Assembly (NCBI GenBank): GCA_002439735.1
Contig: DJPG01000112.1
Coordinates: forward strand, 1 to 36,351
Length of the DNA stretch: 36,351 nt
Direction of reading: 5' to 3'
Source of the DNA: Firmicutes bacterium UBA6418
GTDB lineage: Bacteria > Bacillota > Clostridia > Peptostreptococcales > Anaerovoracaceae
Shown here: in pieces, positions 8,929 through 17,882 of the stretch
Layout: each line of letters begins with the position of its first letter
Position numbering within the stretch: position 1 is the first letter of the stretch
Notes under the pieces: model-generated
Told to the model about the DNA's origin: nothing
The model's input: the letters and a program-made list of their open reading frames with translations, nothing else
Database searches by the model: none
Made by a program: the position numbers and the translations under genes

Positions 8929-10242
8929 TCAAATTCCCGAATACCAGCGCTTTTTCAAAAAGAACCAGCTGATCGGTACCGCGTACATATAGACGGCGTA
9001 CGGCAGGCAGGCCGCGCTGACGCCGAAAAATGACAGCGGAACGGAACAGCCGATGCACCATGGAACCATGCAGGCAATCAGGATCACGGAGTTTTCCATG
9101 TCGAGAGCCAGTTCGGTCTTGGTCGCGCCGCTCTCCTCATATGGCTTGTTCAGCAGGTCATTGCAGACCAATGTCGCGATCGTCTGATTGCAGAAAACGC
9201 AGGCAGACGCCAGACTCAGCGCCGCCATCACGGTAAACCGTCCGAAGTGCGTGCAGGCAGACGCTAGCTTTTCCTGCAGGGAATCGAGCATGCCGGTTCC
9301 GTTGAAAATGCCGGAATAGGAACTGGAGATCAGCAGGATTACGCAGATCTCCAGCATGGAGATCAGTCCCCCGCCGTTGAGGATCGCGCCGAGACCGTCT
9401 CCGGACGCCCGATAGCCGACCGCACAGATCTTCAGCACCTCCAAAAGCGGCACGCCCTGCACCAGCCAGGCGACCAGAATGCCGCTGAGGATACTGGCGG
9501 CCATCGACTTCAGAACGCTGACTTTGAGCAGCGGCAGCACCAGCATGAAGGCAGCCGGCACAAAGGCCCACAAGGATAGGTTAAATTCGCTTTCGAAGGT
9601 CTGCATCAGTTCCGGATCCACATGGCTGATCGGGTTCCGGATCGAAAAGAATATGTAGACTGCGAGTACCAACAGAAACGGCACGATCGCGGCTTTCATC
9701 ATCACTTTCACATTGTCATAGATCTTGGTTCCGGTAATTCCTGACACCATATTTGCGCTCGAAGATACCGGAGAACCGCGATCTCCGAAATAGACACCGG
9801 ACATCAGAACGCCAGCGGTCAGAACCGGATCGACACCCCCGCTCCTGGCCAGTGTCATAAAAATAACACCGACGGTTCCCGCAACACCGAAGGACGTGCC
9901 GAGCGCATAGCTCAGTAGGCAGGAAAGCAGGAACGCGATCATCAGAAACAGCGGCGGCAGGATCAGTTTCATGCCGTAATAAACAAAGACCGTGATTGTT
10001 CCTGCTATGCGCCAAATCGCTGTCACAAAACCGATGATGCACATGACCTCAATCACCAGCATGGATTCTTTAGCTCCGCGGACACACATTGCCGCAAGAT
10101 CCTCCAGAGCGAAACCGCGGCGCATGCCGACGGCAAGAAACGCCGCCAGTCCCGCAAGCAAAGCGATGATCATGGAATAATCCAGGATGAGCGCTGAGAT
10201 CATGACGATCAAAAATACAAAAAACGCAATCAGTAAGTCCAT
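8929..10242 (-). CDS. NhaC-family Na+/H+ antiporter-like membrane transporter
   Basis: A 437-residue integral membrane protein with about eleven hydrophobic segments. Conserved family landmarks are YALGTSFGVAGTVG, GVYFGDRGSPVSSSANM and NQTIATLVCNDL. NhaC-family proteins exchange sodium for protons, and some members (MleN) exchange organic acids, so the substrate is open. It lies 23 bases after rpe on the same strand and is the last gene before the terminator, so it probably rides on the housekeeping operon. The ribosome binding site GGAGG is about 14 bases from the ATG, longer than usual, suggesting modest translation. Its relation to rpe or rsgA is not evident. Confidence 0.85.
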   Translation of the reverse strand: MDLLIAFFVFLIVMISALILDYSMIIALLAGLAAFLAVGMRRGFALEDLAAMCVRGAKESMLVIEVMCIIGFVTAIWRIAGTITVFVYYGMKLILPPLFLMIAFLLSCLLSYALGTSFGVAGTVGVIFMTLARSGGVDPVLTAGVLMSGVYFGDRGSPVSSSANMVSGITGTKIYDNVKVMMKAAIVPFLLVLAVYIFFSIRNPISHVDPELMQTFESEFNLSLWAFVPAAFMLVLPLLKVSVLKSMAASILSGILVAWLVQGVPLLEVLKICAVGYRASGDGLGAILNGGGLISMLEICVILLISSSYSGIFNGTGMLDSLQEKLASACTHFGRFTVMAALSLASACVFCNQTIATLVCNDLLNKPYEESGATKTELALDMENSVILIACMVPWCIGCSVPLSFFGVSAACLPYAVYMYAVPISWFFLKKRWYSGI

Positions 10243-10265
10243 GTTTTCTTTTGCTGCCTCCGTTT

Positions 10266-10928
10266 TCAGACCCGCATCACCTTGATCTTCTTGAACGCCC
10301 CCGTCCGCTCCGGCACGTTTTCCGCGCCAAAGACCGCTGAACCGGCGACTGCGATCTCTACGCCCGCATCCAGCACCTCCGCGACATTGTTCAGGGTCAC
10401 GCCGCCGTCGATCTCGATCAGAAACGAAAGTTTTCTTTCCTGTTTCATCTTTGCCAACTCCCGGACTTTTCGCAAAGTGCCCGGGATGAATTTTTGTCCG
10501 CCGAAGCCGGGATTGACCGACATAACGAGCACCAGATCAACATCTTCCAAAATACATTCCAGCGCTGATAGCGGCGTTGCCGGATTGATGGCGACCCCGG
10601 CTTTGACGCCGTGAGACTTGATGTTCTGAATCGTACGGTGCAGATGCACACAGGCTTCCTGATGAACGGTGATATAGGCCGTCTGTGGCGTCACGAAATC
10701 CGTAAGGTACCGATCCGGATCTTCGATCATCAGATGAACGTCAAACGGCAGAGCCGTTTTTCCGGTCAGGGATTTCATGATCGGCGCACCGAAACTGATA
10801 TTTGGTACAAAATGTCCGTCCATAACATCGACATGGATATAGTCTGCTCCGCCCGCTTCGATTTTTTTTACGTCTTCCAGAAGTCGGCTGAAGTCCGCCG
10901 ACAGAATGGAGGGTGCTAGTTTCAGCAT
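10266..10928 (-). CDS. rpe: Ribulose-phosphate 3-epimerase
   Basis: Interconverts D-ribulose 5-phosphate and D-xylulose 5-phosphate in the pentose phosphate pathway. The 220-residue TIM barrel has all family landmarks: APSILSADFSRL at the N-terminus, VDVMDGHFVPN, FDVHLMI, VMSVNPGFGGQKF and EIDGGV, which supply the two metal-binding aspartates and histidines. The ATG at 10928 is preferred over an upstream in-frame start because GAGGTG lies 6-7 bases before it and the protein then begins like its relatives. It begins 4 bases after the rsgA stop, a position typical of Firmicutes. Confidence 0.96.
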   Translation of the reverse strand: MLKLAPSILSADFSRLLEDVKKIEAGGADYIHVDVMDGHFVPNISFGAPIMKSLTGKTALPFDVHLMIEDPDRYLTDFVTPQTAYITVHQEACVHLHRTIQNIKSHGVKAGVAINPATPLSALECILEDVDLVLVMSVNPGFGGQKFIPGTLRKVRELAKMKQERKLSFLIEIDGGVTLNNVAEVLDAGVEIAVAGSAVFGAENVPERTGAFKKIKVMRV

Positions 10929-10932
10929 AGTT

Positions 10933-11814
10933 TCACCTCGTTTCATATTTTTTCCTGCTGCGGATCTCTTCCAGATTCGCCTGATAGGACGCATACCTTG
11001 ATCTATGGATTTCACCCTTGCGAACCGCTTCGCGCACAGCGCAGTCCGGCTCGGTCATGTGGCGGCAGTTGTCGTAGCGACACTGCCCCTCATAGCGTTC
11101 GATCTCCGGATAATACAGCCGCAGATCCTCTTCACCGGCTTCCAGGATCTCAAAGGATGTAAACCCCGGCGTGTCGAAGACCATACCGCCGCCGTCCACC
11201 GAAAACAGCTCCACGTGCCGCGTAGTATGCTTGCCGCGTTTCGTCTTTTCGCTGATCTCGCCGATCTCCATATTGGCGTGCGGGATCATCGCGTTGAGGA
11301 TCGTGGATTTGCCGACCCCGGACGGACCGGCCAGCGCCGCCGTCTTGCCCGCGATCTGCGTTTCCAGCTCCGCAAGCCCCTGCCCGGTCTTGCCGCTCAC
11401 GCAGAGAACCGGATAGACCGGCTCATAGACCGCTTTCATTTCGGCAATCTCCGCTTCCGACGCACTGTCGCACTTGTTGATACAGATCACGGCTTCGACA
11501 CTGTGCATCTCCGCCATCACTAAAAATTTATCGACCAGCGCGAAATTCGGTTTCGGACGGGTCGCCGCAAAGACGATCAAAAACACATCCACATTGACGA
11601 TCGGTGGACGGATAAACTGATTTTTGCGCGGCAGGATCTCGTTGATCACACCTTTTTTTTCCGCTTCATCGATGAGATCGATATCGACGAAATCACCGAC
11701 TGCCAAGGTAATACCGTCCTTTTTGAATATGCCACGGCCCTTTGCCTCAATCAGTCCCGCTTCCGTCTGCACATAATAGAAGCCGCCGATTCCTTTTTGG
11801 ATCAGTCCTTTCAT
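10933..11814 (-). CDS. rsgA: Ribosome small-subunit-dependent GTPase A
   Basis: A late 30S-subunit assembly GTPase. An N-terminal OB fold (about 1-65) precedes a circularly permuted GTPase domain whose motifs run in the order G4-G1-G3: NKCD near residue 119, the P-loop GPSGVGKST near 165 and DTPGF near 210. A C-terminal zinc knuckle follows, with the cysteines and histidine of the segment CRYDNCRHMTEPDC. At 293 residues it is full length. It sits between the PASTA kinase and rpe; in Firmicutes RsgA is a substrate of this kinase, which fits the neighbourhood. The ribosome binding site is weak and distant. Confidence 0.96.
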   Translation of the reverse strand: MKGLIQKGIGGFYYVQTEAGLIEAKGRGIFKKDGITLAVGDFVDIDLIDEAEKKGVINEILPRKNQFIRPPIVNVDVFLIVFAATRPKPNFALVDKFLVMAEMHSVEAVICINKCDSASEAEIAEMKAVYEPVYPVLCVSGKTGQGLAELETQIAGKTAALAGPSGVGKSTILNAMIPHANMEIGEISEKTKRGKHTTRHVELFSVDGGGMVFDTPGFTSFEILEAGEEDLRLYYPEIERYEGQCRYDNCRHMTEPDCAVREAVRKGEIHRSRYASYQANLEEIRSRKKYETR

Positions 11815-11863
11815 AAGTGTTTATTCCTCATCTTAACTCTTGAATGCTTGTTTTCGCGTCATT

Positions 11864-13672
11864 TTATTCATCCGTTGCCGGATCCTCCTCATCGCCGTCA
11901 ATCACATCCGTACCGTTTCCGCTGCCGTCCGGTTGCTCACCTTTGCTGACCTTGTACTGTACTTCGGTTCCCTTTTCCAGTTCGGTTCCCTCCGGATACT
12001 GCTGCCAGAAAACAAGGTTCTGCGCGATCTCGTTGGTTTCTTCAAAAACCGGTACGGCTGCCGCAAGCCCTTCATTGGCCAGCAAAGCATTCGCTTCATC
12101 CGGCGTCTTGCCGATGATGTTCGGCATCTTCACCATTTCTTTTCCTTTGCCGTTGCTGACTTCTACCTCGATGGTCGTACCGCTCGGTGCGGACTGTCCG
12201 GCCTCGATCGACTGGAAGATGATCGTATTCTTCGGCTTGCTGTCGGTCACTTCCCGTACCAGCGAAATGCCAAAGCCCAATGCTTCCAGTTCCGCCTTGG
12301 CCTCGTCCAGATCCTTGCCGACCACCTTCGGCATCACACCATCTTTTTTGCCTTTGCTGATATTGACGATGATCGTCTTGCCCTCACTGACTTCTGAACC
12401 GGCGGTCGGTTCCTGTGTGGTGATCAAACCGGCATCCTGATCCGGACTGTAAAATTCCTCACCCTTTTCGACTTTCAGTCCCAGTTCATCCGCCTGCTGC
12501 TGCGCTTCTTCCAGTGTGCTGCCCGCAAAATCCGGAACCTCGATCGTCTTGGCATCTCCGCCGAACCAGTCAAAGACGATCGCCATGCCGATCAGCGCCG
12601 CGATCAGCACAATCACACCTGCCACGATGATAAAGGCCGTGCTGACCTTTTTCGCTTTTTCCTCATCCGCACTGCCGCCTCGCATAGATTTCAACGATTT
12701 CTCGGAAGCGTGCTCGGTCTGCACCGAACCAGTCACCGGATCTTCCGTCGCGATCCTCGTATTTTTGTCCCGACGCGGTGCGCTCTGCAGCTGCACAGCC
12801 GTTTCGGCAGGCTCCTCATCCGGCAAAAATGCTTTACGACCCATGACCTTCGTAATAAATTCGATATTGTCCAAGTCCTCGATCATTTCATCCGCGGTGC
12901 GATAGCGATTGGACTGATATTTCTCTGTTGCCTTCATGATGATCTTTTCCAGCTGCGGCGGAATGCCCGGAACCTGTGCCGTCACCGATGGCATCGGTTC
13001 ATTGATGTGCATCAGCGCGATGGTAACCGGGTTATCTCCGTCAAACGGCACCTTGCCGGTCAGCATTTCATAAAGGACGATTCCCAGCGAATAGATATCG
13101 GAACGCTCGTCCACATACGCGCCACGCGCCTGCTCCGGCGAAAAATAATGTACGGAGCCCATGACCTTGCCCGCGCCGCCGATAATCGTCGATGCGCTGA
13201 CTGCCTTGGCGATACCGAAGTCCGTCAGCTTGGCGACTCCGGTGTTGGTGATCAAAATATTATGCGGCTTGATATCTCTATGTATGATCTGATTTTTGTG
13301 TGCCAGACTGAGTGCCGATGCCACCTGCCGCGTAATGCTGATGGCCTCCTTATAGTCCAGTCTTCCCTTCTCTTCAATATACTGACTGAGCGTTTTGCCC
13401 TCTACCAGTTCCATCACAATAAAGTGAATATTTCCTTCTTCGCCGACGTCGTAAATACTTACAATATTTGGATGCGTCAGTGCTGCCGCAGCCTGAGACT
13501 CACGCCGAAAATTTTCAATAAACTTCTCGTCCTTGGTGAATTCCGGACGCAGAATCTTGATCGCGACATACCGGTTGAGCAGTCTGCAGCGTGCCTTATA
13601 GACGATGGCCATGCCGCCCTCGCCGATTTTCTCAATCAGTTCATACCTTCCGGCTAATAGTCTAGTGCTCAT
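11864..13672 (-). CDS. prkC: PASTA-domain Ser/Thr protein kinase (PrkC/Stk1)
   Basis: A membrane kinase that senses peptidoglycan fragments and lipid II and phosphorylates cell-wall, translation and spore-germination targets. The kinase domain (about 10-270) has the glycine loop GEGGMAIVY, lysine K39 in VAIKIL, HRDIKPHN, DFG and the activation segment GSVHYFSPEQARG. A juxtamembrane stretch and a single membrane helix (about 345-370) lead to three PASTA repeats (about 375-440, 445-510, 512-578) outside the cell, ending in a short acidic tail. Its start at 13672 overlaps the end of the phosphatase gene by 11 bases, with GGAGGAGG just upstream, so the two are likely translationally coupled. Confidence 0.96.
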   Translation of the reverse strand: MSTRLLAGRYELIEKIGEGGMAIVYKARCRLLNRYVAIKILRPEFTKDEKFIENFRRESQAAAALTHPNIVSIYDVGEEGNIHFIVMELVEGKTLSQYIEEKGRLDYKEAISITRQVASALSLAHKNQIIHRDIKPHNILITNTGVAKLTDFGIAKAVSASTIIGGAGKVMGSVHYFSPEQARGAYVDERSDIYSLGIVLYEMLTGKVPFDGDNPVTIALMHINEPMPSVTAQVPGIPPQLEKIIMKATEKYQSNRYRTADEMIEDLDNIEFITKVMGRKAFLPDEEPAETAVQLQSAPRRDKNTRIATEDPVTGSVQTEHASEKSLKSMRGGSADEEKAKKVSTAFIIVAGVIVLIAALIGMAIVFDWFGGDAKTIEVPDFAGSTLEEAQQQADELGLKVEKGEEFYSPDQDAGLITTQEPTAGSEVSEGKTIIVNISKGKKDGVMPKVVGKDLDEAKAELEALGFGISLVREVTDSKPKNTIIFQSIEAGQSAPSGTTIEVEVSNGKGKEMVKMPNIIGKTPDEANALLANEGLAAAVPVFEETNEIAQNLVFWQQYPEGTELEKGTEVQYKVSKGEQPDGSGNGTDVIDGDEEDPATDE

Positions 13673-14411
13673 AGATATCCTCCTCCGTTACCTTCAGACT
13701 GATGACAGTGATATTATCATGCCCGCCGTTTCGATTTGCCCGGCGGATCAGTTCCGCACAGACATCCGACATCGATGCGCCATGTTCCAGAACCTCGATC
13801 ATCTCCGTATCACCGACCTCATCGTAGAGACCGTCGGTACAGATCAGGAAACGGTCGTCCTTTTGGATCTCTACCTGGAAAAAATCCGGTTCTACGGTTC
13901 GATCCGCGCCCAGAGCCTTGGTGATGACATTTTTGCGGTCATCCAGCTCCGCCTGCTCCGGCGAAAGAATCCCGGCCTTGACCAAAGTGTTGACGTATGT
14001 ATGATCCTCTGTCAGCTGCGTCAGCTGTCCGTCGCGATAAAGGTAGGCGCGGCTGTCACCGACATTGGTGATATAAGCCTTGCCGTCCGTTGCGTAAACG
14101 ATCACCACCGTGGTCGCCATGCCGCTGTTTTCTTCATAAGTATGCGAAAGCTCGTAGATCTTTCGATTTGCTTCATCCAGACAGGTCTGCAGATAATTGA
14201 CCACCGCATATTTGTTATCTGCTTCCGCGATTGGATGCGCGACGATATAGTTGGCGATCTCACTGACTGCGGTTCGGCTGGCGATCTCACCGGCGTTTCC
14301 TCCCCCGACACCGTCGGCTACGACATAGACCTTATCCGGCAGCAGTACGAAGCATGCGTCTTCGTTGTTGCTTCTTATCAATCCTTTATCGGACTTAAAC
14401 CCGACCTGCAT
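13662..14411 (-). CDS. prpC: PP2C-family protein phosphatase (PrpC/Stp)
   Basis: The manganese-dependent phosphatase that reverses PrkC phosphorylation in the cytoplasm. The 249-residue protein has the family motifs in order: SNNEDA, VADGVGGGNAGEIAS, TNVGDSRAYL, the TEDHTYVN segment, CTDGLYDEV and GGHDNITVI, which together supply the metal-binding aspartates. I use the ATG at 14411, with AAGGAG five bases upstream, rather than a longer open frame extending to 14768, because the latter overlaps rsmB and has no family similarity. It begins 2 bases after the rsmB stop. Confidence 0.95.
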   Translation of the reverse strand: MQVGFKSDKGLIRSNNEDACFVLLPDKVYVVADGVGGGNAGEIASRTAVSEIANYIVAHPIAEADNKYAVVNYLQTCLDEANRKIYELSHTYEENSGMATTVVIVYATDGKAYITNVGDSRAYLYRDGQLTQLTEDHTYVNTLVKAGILSPEQAELDDRKNVITKALGADRTVEPDFFQVEIQKDDRFLICTDGLYDEVGDTEMIEVLEHGASMSDVCAELIRRANRNGGHDNITVISLKVTEEDIYEH

Positions 14412-14413
14412 GA

Positions 14414-15718
14414 TTACTCCTTCCCGGGAATTCTCAATTCTTCCTTTCCCCTTTGCATTTTGCAGTAATAGAGTCCATCCAGTCCCATTTCCGGCAGGAA
14501 CTGCACTTCTTCCGTTTTTACAAATTCCGGATGCGCGCGCAGGAACGCTTCGACCTGCCGCTCGTTTTCGGCAGGATTGATCGTACAGGTGCTGTACACC
14601 AGCATTCCGTCCGGTTTCACATACGCGGCTGCCGCTTCCAGGATCTGCTTCTGTATTTTCACGAGCTCGTCGAGCCCGTTGTTTTCTTTGTATTTGATCT
14701 CCGGCTTTCTGCGCAAAACACCCAACCCCGAGCACGGTACATCCGCCAGCACGCGATCCGCGCGGCATACATAGTCATCGACGCATTCCCGGCTGTCATG
14801 ACAAAGCGTATGCATGATCGAGATTCCGGCCGCCTGTGCGTGCTTTTCCATCAGCGCCAGTTTGTGTTCGTAAAGATCCATCGCCAGTACTTCGCCGCGG
14901 TCTTCCATCTGTTCGGCGATGGCAAAGGTCTTGCCGCCCGGCGCCGCGCAGACATCCAGGATCGTTTCGCCCGGCTGCGCGCAAACCGCATCGGCGATCA
15001 GGATCGAAGCCTCGTCCTGCACCGAAAAAAGGCCTTTTTGATAAGCCTCCGACGCCAGCAGTCCACTCCCGCGGACAAGCAGCGCCCGCGCGGCGCGCGG
15101 CGCCGGATGGACTTCGAAGCCGGCGCCGCGCAGTTCCTGCGTGAGCTTCTCGGCGCTTGTTTTCATGGTGTTGACGCGGATCACCAGCTCCGGCGTACGG
15201 TTGGAAGCTTCCAGGATCGCTTCCGTGCGCTCCGTTCCGAATGCGTCCAACCAAAGCTGCACGATCCATGGCGCCGCGGAATAGGCCGTACTCAGATACC
15301 CGACAAGATCCTGCGTACGATCCGGCAGACTCAGCGTCTTGCCGCCGCGGATAAAACCGCGGAGTACCGCGTTGATGAAATTCTCCCGGCCGCGCGCGTA
15401 TTTCTTCGCCAGCTGCACGGTCTCGCTGACCGCCGCGTATTCCGGCACTGCATCCATGAATTTCAGCTGGTACAGCCCCATGCGCAGAAGGGTCAGATCC
15501 GGCTTTTTTACTTTTTTGACGCCGGTACGGATCAAGCCGTCCAGCTGATGATCCAGTAGCAGCTTGTATTTCAGCACGCCGTAAACCAGCTCCCGGACAA
15601 AGGCCGGATTCTGCACGCAGCCTGCGGCAATGTGCCGGTTCAGCGCCAGATTGGAATAGGCCTGTTTCTGCTCGATATCCATCAGCACGTCGTAGGCTGT
15701 TTTTCTGTCTGTATCCAT
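14414..15718 (-). CDS. rsmB: 16S rRNA m5C967 methyltransferase RsmB
   Basis: Methylates C967 of 16S rRNA using S-adenosylmethionine. An N-terminal NusB-like RNA-binding domain (about 1-130) is followed by the methyltransferase domain, with the SAM-binding loop VCAAPGGKT near 245 and both catalytic cysteines: one in DVPCSGLGVLRRKPEIK and one in YSTCTINPAENE. At 434 residues it is standard. The ATG at 15718 overlaps the preceding stop as TGATG, implying coupled translation; a TTG one codon upstream is possible. The gene that usually follows in Firmicutes, rlmN, is absent and prpC comes next. Confidence 0.95.
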   Translation of the reverse strand: MDTDRKTAYDVLMDIEQKQAYSNLALNRHIAAGCVQNPAFVRELVYGVLKYKLLLDHQLDGLIRTGVKKVKKPDLTLLRMGLYQLKFMDAVPEYAAVSETVQLAKKYARGRENFINAVLRGFIRGGKTLSLPDRTQDLVGYLSTAYSAAPWIVQLWLDAFGTERTEAILEASNRTPELVIRVNTMKTSAEKLTQELRGAGFEVHPAPRAARALLVRGSGLLASEAYQKGLFSVQDEASILIADAVCAQPGETILDVCAAPGGKTFAIAEQMEDRGEVLAMDLYEHKLALMEKHAQAAGISIMHTLCHDSRECVDDYVCRADRVLADVPCSGLGVLRRKPEIKYKENNGLDELVKIQKQILEAAAAYVKPDGMLVYSTCTINPAENERQVEAFLRAHPEFVKTEEVQFLPEMGLDGLYYCKMQRGKEELRIPGKE

Positions 15719-16416
15719 CAATCCCGGTTTCCTCTCATGGCAAACAGACGCAGCAGGTTGGCGATTGCCATCGCCAGTGCTGCCAGATACGTCATGGCTG
15801 CAGCCCGCAATACCTTTTTCGCTCCGGTGATTTCCATGTCGTCTACGATATGAAGCGCTTCCATCTGCTTGAGTGCTCGATTACTGGCGTCAAATTCCAC
15901 CGGCAGCGTAACCGCATGGAAAAAGATCACCGCCAGCATGGCGATCACCGCGATATTAAACAGGGTATCGCCGATGTAGCTGCCGTTTCCGAGCAGGATG
16001 ATGCCGATGATCGCCAGCGGCCAACACAGGTTCGACGCCAGATTGACGACCGGCACGACACCATTTCGTACCTTGAGCGGCAGGTAGTTTTCCGCATGCT
16101 GGATGGCGTGCCCTGCCTCGTGGCAGGCAACGCTGATCGCCGCCACGGAATTGACATTGCAAACCGTCTGGGAAAGACGCAGTACATGAGCACGCGGATC
16201 ATAATGATCCGTCAGGCTTCCGCTGACGGATTCGATCTGCACGTCCCGCAGACCGTTGGCGTCCAAGACCATGCGCGCGGCCTGCGCGCCGGTCAGACCG
16301 CGGTCATTTTTGACCTTGGAATAACGTTTAAAATTTGAACTGACTTTCGCCTGCGCGTAGAATGTGAATAGAATCGCAGGAATCAACAGCCAGTAGCTTG
16401 TGTAATAACCCCACAT
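15718..16416 (-). CDS. YugP-family membrane zinc metallopeptidase
   Basis: A 232-residue membrane protein with a zinc-peptidase motif. An N-terminal hydrophobic segment (about 1-20) precedes the conserved GLTGAQAARMVLDANGL region, then CHEAGHAIQHAE near 115-126 supplies the HExxH zinc ligands. Two membrane segments (about 138-165 and 170-190) follow, and EFDASNRAL provides the likely third ligand. This is the YugP neutral-protease family found in this position in many Clostridia; its substrate is unknown. The start has AGGAGG at good spacing and lies 31 bases after fmt. Confidence 0.9.
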   Translation of the reverse strand: MWGYYTSYWLLIPAILFTFYAQAKVSSNFKRYSKVKNDRGLTGAQAARMVLDANGLRDVQIESVSGSLTDHYDPRAHVLRLSQTVCNVNSVAAISVACHEAGHAIQHAENYLPLKVRNGVVPVVNLASNLCWPLAIIGIILLGNGSYIGDTLFNIAVIAMLAVIFFHAVTLPVEFDASNRALKQMEALHIVDDMEITGAKKVLRAAAMTYLAALAMAIANLLRLFAMRGNRD

Positions 16417-16447
16417 TTGAAATACCTCCTAATCCATACTTTTCTTC

Positions 16448-17377
16448 TTATGACAGAACAATCCCGTTTTCTAGCTTGTTTCCTCGCAGATAGTCCGCCA
16501 CACACGTTCGTTTTTTGCCCGGAACCTGGATCTCGGTCACTAAAAGCACACGACCGCCGCAGCTGACCCGTATACCGGCATCCGATACTTCCAGCACCGT
16601 ACCCGGTGCGGCATCCGTCTTTTCTGCCAGCGGCTCTGCCGCCCAGAATTTCATCACTTTGCCGTTTTCCTCGCAGAACGCGCCCGGCCACGGGTCAAAC
16701 CCGCGGATCAGCCGTTCGATCTCTTCCGGCGTTTTGTTGAAATCAAGATGTCCATCCTGCTTTCGGATCATCCCCGCATAGCTGGCCTGACTGTCATCCT
16801 GCGGCTCCGGGATAATCGCGCCAGCTGCAATCTTCGGCAGGGTCTCCAGCAACAGCTTCGCCCCGGCCTTTGCCAGCGCGTCGTGCAACTGCTCCCCGTT
16901 CATCGCGCCAATCTCCACGCTAACCTTTGCCAGCATATCGCCGGTATCCAACCCTTCACCCATCTGCATGATCGTCACGCCGGTCACGGTTTCCCCGCTG
17001 ACGATCGCCTGCTGGATCGGAGACGCGCCGCGCAGTTTCGGCAGCAGCGACGCATGGACATTGATGCAGCCCAGTTTCGGCAGTTCCAAAACCTCTTTCG
17101 GCAGGATCTGCCCGTAAGCGGCAACCACACAGACATCCGCGTCATAGGCGCGCAGACTCTCCAGAAATTCCGCATTGCCGCGGACTTTTTCCGGCTGCAG
17201 AACCGGGATCTGATGCGCGCGAGCCAGTTCCTTGACCGGCGTGAATTGGATCTTTTTGCCCCGATCTTTGGCCTTGTCCGGCTGAGTCGCCACGCAGCAG
17301 ACCTCATGCTCGGAGTCCAGGAGCGCCTGCAGGATCACCGCCGCGAAATCCGGCGTTCCCATAAAGATGATCTTCAT
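16448..17377 (-). CDS. fmt: Methionyl-tRNA formyltransferase
   Basis: Formylates initiator Met-tRNA with 10-formyl-tetrahydrofolate. The catalytic domain (about 1-205) has MGTPDFAAVIL, AAYGQILP, the signature NVHASLLPKLRGASPIQ and MGEGLDTGDML with the catalytic aspartate. The C-terminal OB-like tRNA-binding domain (about 207-309) follows. Its ATG directly abuts the def stop (TAAATG), the classic def-fmt arrangement in which formylation and deformylation are co-expressed. Confidence 0.97.
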   Translation of the reverse strand: MKIIFMGTPDFAAVILQALLDSEHEVCCVATQPDKAKDRGKKIQFTPVKELARAHQIPVLQPEKVRGNAEFLESLRAYDADVCVVAAYGQILPKEVLELPKLGCINVHASLLPKLRGASPIQQAIVSGETVTGVTIMQMGEGLDTGDMLAKVSVEIGAMNGEQLHDALAKAGAKLLLETLPKIAAGAIIPEPQDDSQASYAGMIRKQDGHLDFNKTPEEIERLIRGFDPWPGAFCEENGKVMKFWAAEPLAEKTDAAPGTVLEVSDAGIRVSCGGRVLLVTEIQVPGKKRTCVADYLRGNKLENGIVLS

Positions 17378-17863
17378 TTATTCTTCCTCTTCTTCGTATA
17401 CTTCGTTTTCGGCCGGACGGATGTGCGTTGCTTTGTCTGTATATAACACGCCGTCCAGATGATCGTTTTCGTGGCACATCACGCGCGCGTCGAAATCATC
17501 GAACTCATAAACCTGTTTATTGCCGTCGAGATCCAGTGCTTCGATCTTGATATGCGACGGACGTTCGACCGTACCGATCAGCCCCGGGACGCTCAGGCAT
17601 CCTTCATCGCTGCTTTGACTTCCGCTCTGCTCCAGGATTACCGGATTAATCATAAAATAAACTTTCTCCGGCTCCGGTTCCGCCACGAACATGCGACGCA
17701 TGATGCCGACCTGCGGCGCCGCGATGCCGACGCCCCTTTCATTGCGCATGGTCTCCAGCATATCCTGCATAGTCTCTCGAATGCGGTCGGTCACCTCCGT
17801 CACCTCTCTGCAGTGTTTTCTTAAAATGTCGTCGCCCTCTGTTACGATATTTCTGATTGCCAT
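17378..17863 (-). CDS. def: Peptide deformylase
   Basis: Removes the formyl group from nascent proteins; an iron or zinc enzyme. All three motifs are present: GVGIAAPQVG near 44, DEGCLSVPG with the metal-binding cysteine near 88-90, and HENDHLDG near 131 with the two histidines and catalytic glutamate. At 161 residues it is standard, with an acidic tail of five glutamates. The start at 17863 has GGAGG about 11 bases upstream, and it lies 19 bases after priA. Confidence 0.96.
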   Translation of the reverse strand: MAIRNIVTEGDDILRKHCREVTEVTDRIRETMQDMLETMRNERGVGIAAPQVGIMRRMFVAEPEPEKVYFMINPVILEQSGSQSSDEGCLSVPGLIGTVERPSHIKIEALDLDGNKQVYEFDDFDARVMCHENDHLDGVLYTDKATHIRPAENEVYEEEEE

Positions 17864-17882
17864 TTGCTTTTTCCTCCATGAA

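Noticed and set aside
13672..14768. A longer phosphatase reading frame starting at 14768
   Set aside because: The extra N-terminal part overlaps rsmB, has no phosphatase similarity and no ribosome binding site; the ATG at 14411 has AAGGAG and a family-like N-terminus.
14453..15559. A 368-residue plus-strand open frame opposite rsmB
   Set aside because: It is the antisense shadow of a well-supported gene, arginine/histidine-rich without motifs. The same holds for other long opposite-strand frames, such as 31344-32663 and 32775-34265.
17378..17863. HENDHLDG in place of the better-known HEYDHLDG or HECDHLDG of peptide deformylase
   Set aside because: The third position of HExDH is variable in the family; the metal and catalytic residues are intact, so it is not an anomaly.
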